DNA of 64,000 nucleotides from Acinetobacter sp. S54 (GCF_016624945.1 NZ_JACVUI010000007.1:1-64000), one strand, 5' to 3'; shown: positions 1-8,526, counted from the first letter of the stretch. The notes: generated from the letters alone by a model not told the origin. A program made the numbers and translations.

Positions 1-146
1 ACACCTCTAAAAGTATGTTTTCATGCTTTTTAGGTATGTTAATTTATTTTTGGTTTAGTCCTTTCATATTGCCAGAAAGGCAAACTGATGATGCAGTATA
101 TTTCATAAAATCTATTATTATTCATTACATTAAAAACAAAAAATAA
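1..146 (+). CDS. C-terminal part of a small hydrophobic protein, cut by window edge
   Basis: The frame is open from the left window edge (first full codon at base 3) to a TAA at 144-146. It reads a hydrophobic stretch (FLGMLIYFWFSPFIL) followed by a polar, Lys-rich tail (HYIKNKK), which looks like one membrane segment and a cytoplasmic end. An ATG at 15-17 could instead start a 43-residue protein, but no good ribosome site precedes it, so a gene entering from outside the window is equally possible. I do not recognise the family. Composition is AT-rich like its surroundings. Confidence 0.4.
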   Translation, partial: TSKSMFSCFLGMLIYFWFSPFILPERQTDDAVYFIKSIIIHYIKNKK

Positions 147-179
147 AATTACTTTAAATAAGTTTCGGAGGAATCAGCG

Positions 180-284
180 ATGATCTTTCATGAAGATAAT
201 CTCATACCTTCCTATCATAAAAGGAATATTGCGTTAGACAAAAGAGAACTCTATTGTAAAGCTGAAAATGCAATAGGGGTTTAG
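180..284 (+). CDS. possible 34-aa ORF with strong ribosome site
   Basis: A 34-codon ORF starts at ATG 180, eight bases after a clear GGAGG, and ends at TAG 282-284. The product (MIFHEDNLIPSYHKRN...) is charged and has no signal peptide or recognisable motif. The good Shine-Dalgarno site is the only argument for it. It lies in an AT-rich region that may be remodelled, so it could be the remnant of a larger gene. Confidence 0.25.
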   Translation: MIFHEDNLIPSYHKRNIALDKRELYCKAENAIGV

Positions 285-389
285 TTGAGATAAGAAAAAT
301 TTGATTCATATATGACTAGATAATTCATTTATTGAGCATGTTTATTTTTCTACTGCTCTACTCTTTCAGAGTTTATTTTTGGATATTAA

Positions 390-415
390 AAAGCCCTATC
401 GATTGATAGGGCTTT
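390..415 (-). terminator. intrinsic terminator after the zinc-ribbon gene
   Basis: A perfect 11-bp inverted repeat (AAAGCCCTATC / GATAGGGCTTT) with a 4-nt loop. On the minus strand it is followed by a T-rich stretch. It sits about 40 nt beyond the stop of the small zinc-ribbon gene. Confidence 0.7.
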
Positions 416-452
416 CATTCATAACAGCGGATAACTGTTTGATGTGTGCAGC

Positions 453-596
453 TTAAGCAAGCTTACTGTTAAATTGCTTGCCAAGGCATTTGGTACACGG
501 AGGTAAACGATCAGTACCAATTTCTAAGTAAACGCGATGTCCGCATTGAACACAAAAATAGAAGCCTGTTCCAGGTTTTTCGCCAGCAGTTACCAT
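453..596 (-). CDS. small zinc-ribbon protein (47 aa)
   Basis: A 47-residue ORF starts at ATG 594-596, preceded by GGAG at seven bases on the minus strand, and ends at TAA 453-455. The product has two CxxC knuckles (FYFCVQCGH around residues 13-20 and PPCTKCLG around 33-39). This is the pattern of a single rubredoxin-like or zinc-ribbon fold that binds one metal ion through four Cys. Short stand-alone zinc ribbons of this kind occur widely in gamma-proteobacteria with unknown function. The gene has its own terminator and no operon partner. The CDS call rests on the ordered Cys pairs, the ribosome site and the downstream terminator. Confidence 0.75.
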   Translation of the reverse strand: MVTAGEKPGTGFYFCVQCGHRVYLEIGTDRLPPCTKCLGKQFNSKLA

Positions 597-1204
597 CTTT
601 GTTCTCCATAGATTTTAGAAATGGTATATATACTATAGCGTGATAGTTTTGATTATTTATTGACCTTTCCGACAAGTGGTGATGGCGGAAAGGTTAAGAT
701 TGATGATTCTACTATCCAATGACCAGTCCGAATCATTTTTCTTTAAGATGATAAAACCTTATAAATTCGTAGGTAATGATCGAATACATTTTGACTTACT
801 TAAACGAGTAGAACCCTCAACGTAAATATATTGCTCAACAGTACAACTTCTTGTTTACGCTAGTTTTTCAACATCGATGATCACAGAGCTAAAAATACTT
901 AAATTAGAGAGATACTTTTTCAAAAATGCTGATGCACAACTTTAGATTACTACTTGATTATTCCAGCCAAATAAGTATAAAACTCAGTTTTATATATTTT
1001 CACCTCATACCTAAAATTCAAATACCCTTAATAAAAAATTAATAGCGCAATCAATTAGGCATCAAAAAGAGTTTTAAAAAATTACGCAAATATATGTTTT
1101 TATTTAAAATAAAAATAAATGCTAAATAATATACTCATTACTGTTGACTGATTAAGTAAAGAATAATAGCATAATTACTCAAAACAAAGATGCAGAGAGC
1201 CAAA
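597..1204. other. AT-rich intergenic region with one strong hairpin
   Basis: No convincing gene is visible in these 608 bases. A perfect 9-bp inverted repeat, ACCTTTCCG at 663-671 and CGGAAAGGT at 686-694, has a 14-nt loop. Neither side carries a U-tract, so it is not a typical terminator. The last 200 bases before the next gene are extremely AT-rich and probably hold its promoter, though I cannot assign -10/-35 boxes with confidence. Confidence 0.4.
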
Positions 1205-1918
1205 ATGTCAAAAACAGCTTACTTTCCAAGAGCATCGCTAAACAATTGTTTAGAATTAGCTAATGCCGTTTACGATTTAAGCGGAAGTTCTTCTATCGAA
1301 ATGGTCGCAGAAAAATTAGATAAAAAATTGAGTGGCGCTTTTTCAGCACTAATCGCAGCAAGTGTTTGCTTTGGCTTAATTAGTAATAGTAAAGGTCAAA
1401 TAGAAATTAGTGATTATTTTAAAGAATATAAACTGGCCTACACTCCAGAAGACGAGACATATGAATTACAAAGAATTTTTCTAAACCCTCCTTTATTTGA
1501 AGAAATTTCAAAAAGATTCAATAACAAGTCTTTACCTTTAAGTCATTTTGAAAAGTTACTTATAAAAGAATTTAATGTCCCTGAAAATTATAGCTCTAGA
1601 GTTGCAAAGTATTTTGTTGATGGAGCAAAAACTTGTGGAATTCTTTCCGATGATGGATACCTTTGCATTAAGCAAGAAAAAGAAATCCATACAAATGTTA
1701 TTGAAGAAAAAGACCCTCTTGAACTAGATAAAAATATAAGCTTTGAACCGACACCGACCAAATCATCTATAGATGAAGATGTTTCATATTTTACTTTTTG
1801 GATAAAAGGACCGAATACAAATGTTGAGATAACCGTAAAGGATGAAGATGATCTTGCCTATGTTGAAATTTCTCTTCGAAAAGCAAAAAAGCTTATAAGC
1901 TCAAAAGGCCAAGAGTAA
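1205..1918 (+). CDS. hypothetical protein, possible winged-helix N-terminus (237 aa)
   Basis: I chose ATG 1205 (MSKTAYFPRAS...) because GAGAG lies five bases upstream; an in-frame ATG at 1190 would add five residues. Residues about 10-65 (LNNCLELANAVYDLSG...IEMVAEKLDKKLSGAFSALIAASVCFGLIS) look like a helix-turn-helix or winged-helix domain, of the type in which a small-residue pattern precedes a 'GLI' wing. The middle (NPPLFEEISKRFN...) is helical. The C-terminal 60 residues are acidic then Lys-rich, possibly a separate beta domain (FTFWIKGPNTNVEITV). I do not recognise a named family. The gene is monocistronic and AT-rich compared with the housekeeping genes nearby, consistent with acquired DNA. 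Confidence 0.65.
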   Translation: MSKTAYFPRASLNNCLELANAVYDLSGSSSIEMVAEKLDKKLSGAFSALIAASVCFGLISNSKGQIEISDYFKEYKLAYTPEDETYELQRIFLNPPLFEEISKRFNNKSLPLSHFEKLLIKEFNVPENYSSRVAKYFVDGAKTCGILSDDGYLCIKQEKEIHTNVIEEKDPLELDKNISFEPTPTKSSIDEDVSYFTFWIKGPNTNVEITVKDEDDLAYVEISLRKAKKLISSKGQE

Positions 1919-1923
1919 TAAAA

Positions 1924-1953
1924 AAGTGTTTATATCGCCAAATATAAACACTT
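1924..1953 (+). terminator. hairpin terminator after the 237-aa gene
   Basis: A perfect 12-bp inverted repeat (AAGTGTTTATAT / ATATAAACACTT) with a 6-nt loop starts six bases after the TAA. No long U-tract follows, so termination is inferred from position and stem strength. Confidence 0.5.
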
Positions 1954-2086
1954 ATTAATCTTTCAAGGATATTAGAGCTATCCAACGAAAGGTCAGACCG
2001 AACTTTTATCACATTTGAAGACTAGCAATTCATTGTGAAATATAGATAGGCTGATGTCAAGGAGCTCTCAATAGAGGAAGTGCTAT

Positions 2087-2215
2087 ATGAAGCCACCTTT
2101 TACAGCTCCGCCAGGTTATCGGTGGGTATTTTGTAAGAGCTTCAAACATTGGCGTTCAGGTAAGGATGTATATCCTAAAACAGCTGAATGTTTTTGCTTT
2201 TTAGTTCGAATGTAA
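2087..2215 (+). CDS. conserved-looking 42-aa protein (PPGYRWVF...HWRSGK type)
   Basis: The ORF starts at ATG 2087, six bases after GAGGAAG, and ends at TAA 2213-2215. The product carries the pattern PPGYRWVFCKSFKHWRSGK, then a Cys/Phe-rich end (AECFCFLVRM). I believe short proteins of this type recur in Acinetobacter and Pseudomonas genomes, but I cannot verify it here. Function is unknown. The ribosome site, the dense aromatic and basic pattern and the lack of rare codons support a real gene. Confidence 0.6.
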   Translation: MKPPFTAPPGYRWVFCKSFKHWRSGKDVYPKTAECFCFLVRM

Positions 2216-2220
2216 AAATT

Positions 2221-2258
2221 AGCCAATAGTTCACAGGTGAGCTATTGGCTCTATTTTT
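2221..2258. terminator. bidirectional terminator between the 42-aa gene and acnD
   Basis: A 9-bp inverted repeat, AGCCAATAG (2221-2229) and CTATTGGCT (2242-2250), is followed by a T-run on the plus strand and by an AT-rich stretch on the minus strand. It lies four bases from the acnD stop and six from the small ORF stop, so it can serve both convergent genes. Confidence 0.7.
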
Positions 2259-2261
2259 TAA

Positions 2262-4883
2262 CTAAGCCACTTGGCCTTCTAAAAAGTCTTGAGCAAAACG
2301 CTGTAATACTCCACCCGCTTCATAAACAGACACTTCTTCTTCTGTATCTAAACGGCAAGTCACAGGCACTTCAACAATCTCTTCCTTACCATCTGCTGTG
2401 GCACGCTCAATCACTAAAGTTAACGTCGAACGCGGTGCAATATTACCAATCACGCTATACAGCTCAGTACCATCCAGCTTTAAGGTCTTACGGTTTACAC
2501 CAGCTTTAAACTCAAGCGGTAAAACACCCATACCGACCAAATTGGTACGGTGAATACGCTCAAAACCTTCGGCAACAATCGCTTCAACCCCTGCAAGACG
2601 TACACCTTTCGCAGCCCAGTCACGACTTGAACCTTGACCATAATCCGCACCCGCCACAATGATCAACGGTTGCTTACGGTTCATGTAGGTTTCAATCGCT
2701 TCCCACATGCGCATCACTTCGCCTTCTGGCTCGACGCGCGCTTTTGAACCTTGCTTAATGGTGCCGTCTGAACGAACCACCATTTCATTAAACAGTTTCG
2801 GATTCGCAAAGGTCGCACGTTGCGTGGTTAAGTGATCACCACGATGGGTTGCATAGGAGTTAAAGTCTTCCTCAGGCACACCCATTTTCGCCAAATATTC
2901 ACCAGAAGCACTGTCTAACACAATCGCATTCGATGGAGACAAGTGATCGGTGGTAATGTTGTCACCCAAGATCGCAAGCGGACGCATATTGGCTAAAGTA
3001 CGTGGTGCAGCCAACGCCCCTTCCCAATACGGTGGACGGCGAATATAGGTACTCATTGGACGCCAATCATACAATGGGCTTGCCGCTTCTTCATTGACAC
3101 CCAAATCAAACATCGGAATGTAGATTTTACGGAACTGCTCAGGCTTCACTGCTTCTTTCACAAGCGCATCAATTTCAGCATCCGAAGGCCAGATATCTTT
3201 CAGATAAATTGGATTACCGTCTTTGTCATTTCCGAGCGAATCTGTTTCGATATCAAAACGAATGGTTCCTGCAATCGCATACGCCACAACGAGTGGTGGA
3301 GATGCCAAAAACGCTTGTTTTGCATAGGGATGGATACGACCATCAAAGTTACGGTTACCCGAAAGTACCGCAGTCGCGTATAAGTCACGATCAATGATTT
3401 CTTGTTGAATCACTGGGTCAAGCGCGCCTGACATCCCATTACAGGTGGTACATGCGTAGGCGACGATACCAAAACCAAGTTTCTCAAGATCACCCAACAC
3501 GCCTGCTTCTTCAAGATACAGCGCAGCTGCCTTAGAACCCGGTGCAAATGAAGATTTCACCCAAGGTTTACGGACCAAACCCAGTTCATTGGCTTTACGT
3601 GCCAATAGACCTGCGGCAACCGTGTTACGTGGGTTAGAAGTATTGGTACATGAGGTGATTGCAGCGATAATCACTGCGCCATCAGGAATTAAACCTTCTG
3701 CTTCTTGTGCCTTAGCAAGCTCCAAATTCCCTGCAATGCCTTTTTCTTTTAAATCAGCAGTAGACACACGTGCGTGCGGGTTTGATGGGCCTGCAATGTT
3801 ACGAGTCACTGTTGAAAGGTCAAAACGAAGCACACGTGGATATGCAGCTTTGGTCATATCTGATGCCCAAAGACCAATTTCTTTGGCATACTGCTCAACC
3901 AAAGCCACTTGCGTATCTTCGCGACCCGTTAAACGTAAATAATCAATCGTGTTCTGGTCGATGTAAAACATGGCCGCAGTTGCGCCATATTCAGGCGTCA
4001 TATTCGAGATGGTTGCACGGTCGCCCACAGACATGCTGTCAGCGCCTTCACCGAAGAACTCTAAATATGCACCGACGACACGCTCTTTACGTAAAAACTC
4101 GGTCAATGCCAATACGATATCCGTTGCCGTAATGCCTGCTTGTCGTTGACCAACAAACTCAACCCCGATAATGTCTGGTAGACGCATCCAAGACGCGCGG
4201 CCGAGCATTACGTTCTCAGCTTCCAAACCACCCACACCGACTGAAATGACGCCAAGCGCATCGGTATGTGGGGTATGTGAATCTGTACCAACACAGGTAT
4301 CAGGGAAAGCCAAACCATCACGATTTTGAATCACTGGAGACATTTTCTCCAAGTTGATCTGATGCATGATGCCGTTGCCCGCAGGGATCACGTCGACATT
4401 TTTAAAGGCTGTTTTAGTCCACTCAATAAAGTGGAAACGGTCTTCGTTACGACGATCTTCGATTGCACGGTTTTTCTCAAACGCGTCTGGGTCAAAGCCA
4501 CCGAATTCAACTGCCAAAGAGTGATCCACGATCAACTGAGTTGGAACTACAGGATTGACTTTGGATGGATCACCGCCTTTATCGGCAATCGCATCACGCA
4601 AACCTGCAAGATCAACCAGTGCAGTTTGTCCTAAAATGTCGTGACAGACTACGCGTGCTGGATACCAAGGGAAATCCAAGTCCTGACGGCGCTCAATCAA
4701 TTGCTTGAGATAATTTGTTAAATGCTCTGGTTCAGCTCGACGAACCAATTGTTCTGCCAGTACTTTAGAGGTATACGGCAAAGTTTCATATGCGCCTGGC
4801 TGAATATCCTCAACGGCTTGACGCACGTCATAGTATTCAAGCTGGGTATTTGGCAGTGGTTTACGATATTGAGTATTGCTCAT
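2262..4883 (-). CDS. acnD: Fe/S-dependent 2-methylisocitrate dehydratase AcnD
   Basis: An aconitase-superfamily enzyme of 873 aa. It dehydrates 2-methylcitrate to a methylaconitate isomer in the methylcitrate cycle that oxidises propionyl-CoA to pyruvate. The aconitase cluster cysteines are visible in ITSCTNTSNPRN and, about 65 residues later, ACTTCNG. The swivel domain follows (GADYGQGSSRDWAAKG, near residue 775). The N-terminus MSNTQYRKPLPNTQLEYYD matches AcnD rather than AcnA or AcnB. I start at ATG 4883; a GTG nine bases earlier lies too close to the GGAG. The start is one base downstream of the prpC stop, indicating translational coupling. AcnD-type enzymes normally work with PrpF, but no prpF follows here. 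Confidence 0.93.
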   Translation of the reverse strand: MSNTQYRKPLPNTQLEYYDVRQAVEDIQPGAYETLPYTSKVLAEQLVRRAEPEHLTNYLKQLIERRQDLDFPWYPARVVCHDILGQTALVDLAGLRDAIADKGGDPSKVNPVVPTQLIVDHSLAVEFGGFDPDAFEKNRAIEDRRNEDRFHFIEWTKTAFKNVDVIPAGNGIMHQINLEKMSPVIQNRDGLAFPDTCVGTDSHTPHTDALGVISVGVGGLEAENVMLGRASWMRLPDIIGVEFVGQRQAGITATDIVLALTEFLRKERVVGAYLEFFGEGADSMSVGDRATISNMTPEYGATAAMFYIDQNTIDYLRLTGREDTQVALVEQYAKEIGLWASDMTKAAYPRVLRFDLSTVTRNIAGPSNPHARVSTADLKEKGIAGNLELAKAQEAEGLIPDGAVIIAAITSCTNTSNPRNTVAAGLLARKANELGLVRKPWVKSSFAPGSKAAALYLEEAGVLGDLEKLGFGIVAYACTTCNGMSGALDPVIQQEIIDRDLYATAVLSGNRNFDGRIHPYAKQAFLASPPLVVAYAIAGTIRFDIETDSLGNDKDGNPIYLKDIWPSDAEIDALVKEAVKPEQFRKIYIPMFDLGVNEEAASPLYDWRPMSTYIRRPPYWEGALAAPRTLANMRPLAILGDNITTDHLSPSNAIVLDSASGEYLAKMGVPEEDFNSYATHRGDHLTTQRATFANPKLFNEMVVRSDGTIKQGSKARVEPEGEVMRMWEAIETYMNRKQPLIIVAGADYGQGSSRDWAAKGVRLAGVEAIVAEGFERIHRTNLVGMGVLPLEFKAGVNRKTLKLDGTELYSVIGNIAPRSTLTLVIERATADGKEEIVEVPVTCRLDTEEEVSVYEAGGVLQRFAQDFLEGQVA

Positions 4884-4884
4884 A

Positions 4885-6042
4885 TTAGCCACGCTCCGCC
4901 AATGGTTTGAACTCTAAGTTTTCAGGACCAGTATAGTTAGCGCTTGGGCGAATAATCTTGCCGTCTTGACGTTGTTCAATCACGTGCGCAGACCAACCCG
5001 CAGTACGTGCAATCACGAATAATGGGGTGAACATCGCAGTTGGAACACCCATCAAGTGATAGCTCACCGCACTGAACCAGTCGAGATTCGGGAACATGTT
5101 TTTCACTTCTTTCATCACGGCTTCCAAACGTTCCGCGATCAAATACATCTTGGTGTTTTCTTGTGCTTCAGCAAGTTCACGTGCCACTTTTTTGATCACT
5201 TCGTTACGTGGATCAGAAACGGTATAGACTGGATGACCAAAACCAATCACCACTTCTTTTTTCTCAACACGGCTACGGATATCTGCTTCAGCTTCATCTG
5301 CATTGTCATAACGTTGTTGAATCACGAACGCAACTTCATTGGCACCCCCGTGTTTAGGGCCACGTAACGCACCGATACCGCCTGTGATTGCCGAGTACAT
5401 GTCTGAACCTGTCCCTGCCACCACACGTGAAGTAAAGGTTGATGCATTAAACTCATGTTCTGCATACAGAATCAGAGACGTGTGCATTGCTTGAATCCAT
5501 TCCTCAGATGGCGCTTCGCCATGCAGTAGATGCAAAAAATGCGCAGCAATGGAATCATCATTGGTTTCAACTTCAATACGACGACCGTTGTTACTGAAGT
5601 GATACCAGTACAACAACATTGAGCCTAAGCTTGCCATCAATTTATCAGCAATATCTTTTGCGCCCGCTTCATTGTGATCTTCATGTTCTGGGGTTAAGCA
5701 ACCAAGGACGGATACACCTGTACGCATCACATCCATTGGGTGCGCAGATGGTGGGAGTTGCTCAAGTGCTGTTTTCAATGCCGCTGGTAAGCCGCGAAGT
5801 GCTTTTAATTTTGCTTTATAAGCTTTGAGTTCTGCCTTGTTAGGTAATTTGCCATGAACAAGTAAGTGCGCAACTTCTTCAAATTGGCTGCCGACCGCAA
5901 GGTCAAGAATGTCATAACCACGATAATGTAAGTCGTTACCACTGCGTCCTACGGTACATAGTGCGGTGTTGCCTGCGACTTGTCCACTGAGTGCAACTGA
6001 TTTTTTTGGTTTGAAGCCTGTGGTCGTTTCATTACTGCTCAT
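4885..6042 (-). CDS. prpC: 2-methylcitrate synthase
   Basis: A citrate-synthase-family enzyme (385 aa) that condenses propionyl-CoA with oxaloacetate to 2-methylcitrate. Catalytic signatures are GPKHGGANE (His, near residue 235), GFGHPVYT (second His, near 270) and the C-terminal Asp region [11 protein letters not shown]. The short length and the position between prpB and acnD identify PrpC rather than GltA. It overlaps the upstream region of acnD and is separated from prpB by a 200-bp spacer that contains hairpins, so its expression may not be strictly tied to prpB. Confidence 0.93.
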   Translation of the reverse strand: MSSNETTTGFKPKKSVALSGQVAGNTALCTVGRSGNDLHYRGYDILDLAVGSQFEEVAHLLVHGKLPNKAELKAYKAKLKALRGLPAALKTALEQLPPSAHPMDVMRTGVSVLGCLTPEHEDHNEAGAKDIADKLMASLGSMLLYWYHFSNNGRRIEVETNDDSIAAHFLHLLHGEAPSEEWIQAMHTSLILYAEHEFNASTFTSRVVAGTGSDMYSAITGGIGALRGPKHGGANEVAFVIQQRYDNADEAEADIRSRVEKKEVVIGFGHPVYTVSDPRNEVIKKVARELAEAQENTKMYLIAERLEAVMKEVKNMFPNLDWFSAVSYHLMGVPTAMFTPLFVIARTAGWSAHVIEQRQDGKIIRPSANYTGPENLEFKPLAERG

Positions 6043-6242
6043 AAGATTGTCCTTTTCTATCTATTTAACTTTATTTTTGAGCAACTCAACGGAGTCGTGC
6101 CGAGTTCCCATCCTGTTTCAGGATAAACCTTCGGTTCGCCCTACCTTACAAAACGTTGTTTCTCATTTCGGGAAAAGTAGGCACAACCATTGTTAACTGC
6201 ATAGCATATTTCAACCTAAATTCTTATGAATTAAGGGATTTT
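6043..6242. other. structured spacer between prpB and prpC
   Basis: No gene is seen in this 200-bp gap inside the operon. It contains a perfect hairpin, ATCCTG (6110-6115) and CAGGAT (6119-6124), next to a second dyad, AACTC...GAGTT. The central part is more GC-rich than its flanks. It could be an intergenic repeat element or an RNA processing or attenuation site; I cannot tell which. Confidence 0.4.
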
Positions 6243-7127
6243 TTATTTTGCTTTTTCAAACGATGCATCAAGATATTGTTCAAATGCATGGTAATTAATG
6301 CGTTCATATAATTCTTGGCGGGTTTGCATGGTATCAATCACATTCTTTTGTGTGCCTTCTTTACGCAACGTCTCATAGACATTTTCTGCTGCTTTATTCA
6401 TGGCACGAAATGCTGAAAGTGGATAGAGCGCAATGCTGACATCGGCAGAAGCCAGTTCTTCTGTGGTAAACAATGGCGTAGAACCAAATTCAGTGATATT
6501 GGCTAAAATAGGTACTTTGGTTGCATTTGCAAACTGTTTATACATGGCAAGTTCAGTGATCGCTTCTGGGAACAACATATCTGCACCTGCTTCAATATAG
6601 GCACCTGCACGATCAATTGCCGCCTGTAAACCTTCAACGGCCAAAGCATCGGTACGTGCCAAGATCACGAAATTTTCGTCAGTACGCGCATCTACTGCTG
6701 CCTTAATACGATCGACCATTTCCTGTTGTGTCACAATCGCTTTATTTGGACGGTGACCGCAACGTTTTGCACCCACTTGATCTTCAATATGCATAGCGGC
6801 TGCGCCAAACTTAATCATTGACTTCGTCGTGCGCGCGATATTAAAAGCAGAAGCACCAAAACCTGTGTCGACATCGACCAATAATGGTAAATCACAAACA
6901 TCGGTAATGCGGCGCACATCGGTCAAGACATCATCAAGGTTACTAATCCCCAAATCTGGCAACCCCAAAGAACCTGCAGCAACACCACCACCCGATAAAT
7001 AAATCGCTTTATAGCCTGCACGTTTTGCTAGTAACGCATGGTTCGCATTAATCGCACCAACCACTTGTAACGGATGCTCAGCGGCAATTGCTTCTCTAAA
7101 TTTTTGACCTGCGGATGATATTGACAT
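6243..7127 (-). CDS. prpB: 2-methylisocitrate lyase
   Basis: A member of the isocitrate lyase/PEP mutase superfamily (294 aa) that cleaves 2-methylisocitrate to pyruvate and succinate. The active-site loop KRCGH is visible near residue 122, with the metal-binding region [10 protein letters not shown] (near 85) and [14 protein letters not shown]. The length is typical for PrpB. It follows the GntR gene by 45 bp on the same strand and should be co-transcribed from the promoter in front of that regulator. Confidence 0.94.
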   Translation of the reverse strand: MSISSAGQKFREAIAAEHPLQVVGAINANHALLAKRAGYKAIYLSGGGVAAGSLGLPDLGISNLDDVLTDVRRITDVCDLPLLVDVDTGFGASAFNIARTTKSMIKFGAAAMHIEDQVGAKRCGHRPNKAIVTQQEMVDRIKAAVDARTDENFVILARTDALAVEGLQAAIDRAGAYIEAGADMLFPEAITELAMYKQFANATKVPILANITEFGSTPLFTTEELASADVSIALYPLSAFRAMNKAAENVYETLRKEGTQKNVIDTMQTRQELYERINYHAFEQYLDASFEKAK

Positions 7128-7172
7128 GAATTTTTTGCTCCTTGTCTTTAAAACTGATCTATAAAAAATGGG

Positions 7173-7841
7173 TTAAATAAGATGTTGCTGAATATTGCGA
7201 TAAGATGAAGCAATGTGGCGGCGCATAAGAAGCTCGGCCAGCTCTGCATCGCCATCTGCAATAGCATCTAAAATACGAATATGTTCAGAAAGGGCTTTGT
7301 GTGGACGATTTGGTGTTTTTGAATATTGCACCCGATACATACGAATCAGATGATATAACTCATCACAAAGCATTTTTTCCAGAGTTTTATTGCCACAATT
7401 TTTGATGATGCAATAATGAAAATCATCCTGACCTTCTTGCAGGTAATAGCCTTTCCCTTCCTTAAAATTGGAATCCTGTGCATGTAAATGTAGTACTTCA
7501 CGTAAATTTAGGATTTGTTGTTTATCGATACTTTGCGCTGCTAAACGACAGGCTAAGCCTTCTAGGCTTTCACGAATTTGATATAACTCAAAAAGCTGTT
7601 GGTGTGATAAAGACACCACGCGCGCACCGACATGGGCAGTTCGCTCCACCAGTTTCTGCCCTTCCAGACGATGAATCGCCTCACGTAACGGCCCACGGCT
7701 AATGCCATAAACACGAGCCAGTTCAGGTTCAGAAATTTTACTACCTGGAGCAATATCTCCACTGACAATCGCGGTCTGGATTTTCTTAAAAATTTGATCA
7801 GTCAGTGTTATCGAATTTAACTCTTTAACGGATTGATTCAT
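7173..7841 (-). CDS. GntR/FadR-type regulator of the prp genes
   Basis: This is a GntR-family protein of 222 aa. Residues about 10-75 form the winged helix-turn-helix (ISEPELARVYGISRGPLREAIHRLEG), followed by an all-helical FCD ligand domain with conserved Arg/His positions (LYQIRESLEGLACRLA; DFHYCIIKNCGN). I place the start at ATG 7841; an in-frame GTG at 7853 would add four residues but would run into the first operator-like repeat. As the first gene of the cluster it probably autoregulates and represses prpBC-acnD until a methylcitrate-cycle intermediate binds. That role is inferred from position. Confidence 0.88.
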   Translation of the reverse strand: MNQSVKELNSITLTDQIFKKIQTAIVSGDIAPGSKISEPELARVYGISRGPLREAIHRLEGQKLVERTAHVGARVVSLSHQQLFELYQIRESLEGLACRLAAQSIDKQQILNLREVLHLHAQDSNFKEGKGYYLQEGQDDFHYCIIKNCGNKTLEKMLCDELYHLIRMYRVQYSKTPNRPHKALSEHIRILDAIADGDAELAELLMRRHIASSYRNIQQHLI

Positions 7842-7856
7842 TTCATCAGCCACAAC

Positions 7857-7869
7857 ATTGTCAACAATT
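7857..7869. promoter_or_regulatory. operator-like repeat 1, GntR promoter
   Basis: The sequence ATTGTCAACAATT contains the dyad TTGT-NN-ACAA, the half-site style used by FadR-type regulators. It abuts the GntR start. An identical 13-mer recurs at 7919-7931. Confidence 0.55.
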
Positions 7870-7918
7870 CATATTCAATACCCCAAAAATAAAGGTTTAA
7901 TTTGTTAAAATCAACAAT

Positions 7919-7931
7919 ATTGTCAACAATT
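7919..7931. promoter_or_regulatory. operator-like repeat 2, GntR promoter
   Basis: The second exact copy of ATTGTCAACAATT, 62 bp from the first. The spacing is close to six helical turns, so both copies lie on nearly the same DNA face. It is flanked by another CAACAAT half-site. Likely part of the prp control region. Confidence 0.55.
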
Positions 7932-8274
7932 ATGCTTTCGTATAATAACCATTAAATTTCACCAAAAGCATCTTCAAACAAAAAAACATTAAATTTCAAT
8001 ATCTTACGTTTTTCAAAGCAATGAGGTTCTGCTACAGCTCTGATGCAAATGATAGAACAATGCGAATCAAAGGTTGTAGATCAATATAAATTCAAGATTA
8101 AACGACAAAAAATAAGAAAATCGCCCCTCAAAAGCTGTGAGGAAACCGATATTAAAAATCGATATCAATGACGGTTATACCTTCCGTTACATAAACACCA
8201 AGGGGCAACTGTTGAATCATGTTTTTAAATCATTGACCATGGTATTTCATAAATCAGATAAGTGATAAATCGTC
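7932..8274. other. intergenic region with a candidate structured element
   Basis: No convincing gene here. About 8113-8207 can fold: CGCCCCT near 8113 can pair with AGGGGC near 8202. Between them lie ACCG...CGGT, a GATAT...ATATC hairpin and ACGG...CCGT. This could be a small RNA or a 5' leader. A 22-codon minus-strand ORF (MIQQLPLGVYVTEG...) covers the same bases but lacks a ribosome site. Confidence 0.3.
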
Positions 8275-8475
8275 ATGATAGATGAAGAACAACCGCTGAA
8301 TTTCGACGATGATAACGAACCTTTAGATTTTGAAGATGAAGAGTTTATCGATGATAAAAAAGAAGATGAGCTTTATAATAGCATCACCAAAGATGGTTCA
8401 AGTGTTGATCCAGCCGATGATGGCGAACGTCATATTCGCCCAGAGGATGGAGACCCTATAGAAGTCGAAGAATAA
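8275..8475 (+). CDS. small, very acidic hypothetical protein (66 aa)
   Basis: This 66-residue ORF has about 27 Asp/Glu residues and few hydrophobics (LNFDDDNEPLDFEDEEF...). It has no signal peptide, cysteines or recognisable domain. A weak AAGTGA ribosome site lies about ten bases before the ATG, and a clear terminator follows 19 bases after the stop, which supports a real monocistronic gene. The composition suggests an intrinsically disordered protein, perhaps one that binds a basic partner or cations. I do not recognise a named family. Confidence 0.6.
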   Translation: MIDEEQPLNFDDDNEPLDFEDEEFIDDKKEDELYNSITKDGSSVDPADDGERHIRPEDGDPIEVEE

Positions 8476-8493
8476 ATTCATTCTGTTTGATAT

Positions 8494-8526
8494 AGCTCAA
8501 CGTAATGTTGGGCTTTATTTTTTTAT
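8494..8526 (+). terminator. intrinsic terminator after the acidic protein gene
   Basis: The stem AGCTCAAC (8494-8501) pairs with GTTGGGCT (8507-8514) around a 5-nt loop, followed by TTTATTTTTTT. Confidence 0.8.

Noticed and set aside
682-825. A 47-codon plus-strand ORF (MAERLRLMILL...)
   Set aside because: Its start lies inside the 663-694 hairpin and it lacks a good ribosome site; composition is not protein-like.
3589-4634. Plus-strand ORFs of 100 codons or more within acnD
   Set aside because: They are antisense shadows of a well-supported gene with no ribosome sites or family motifs.
4884-4892. GTG start for acnD nine bases upstream of the ATG
   Set aside because: It lies one base from the GGAG site and inside the prpC stop region; the ATG gives the normal AcnD N-terminus.
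8148-8220. A 22-codon minus-strand ORF (MIQQLPLGVYVTEG...)
   Set aside because: No ribosome site, too short, and it overlaps the candidate structured RNA.
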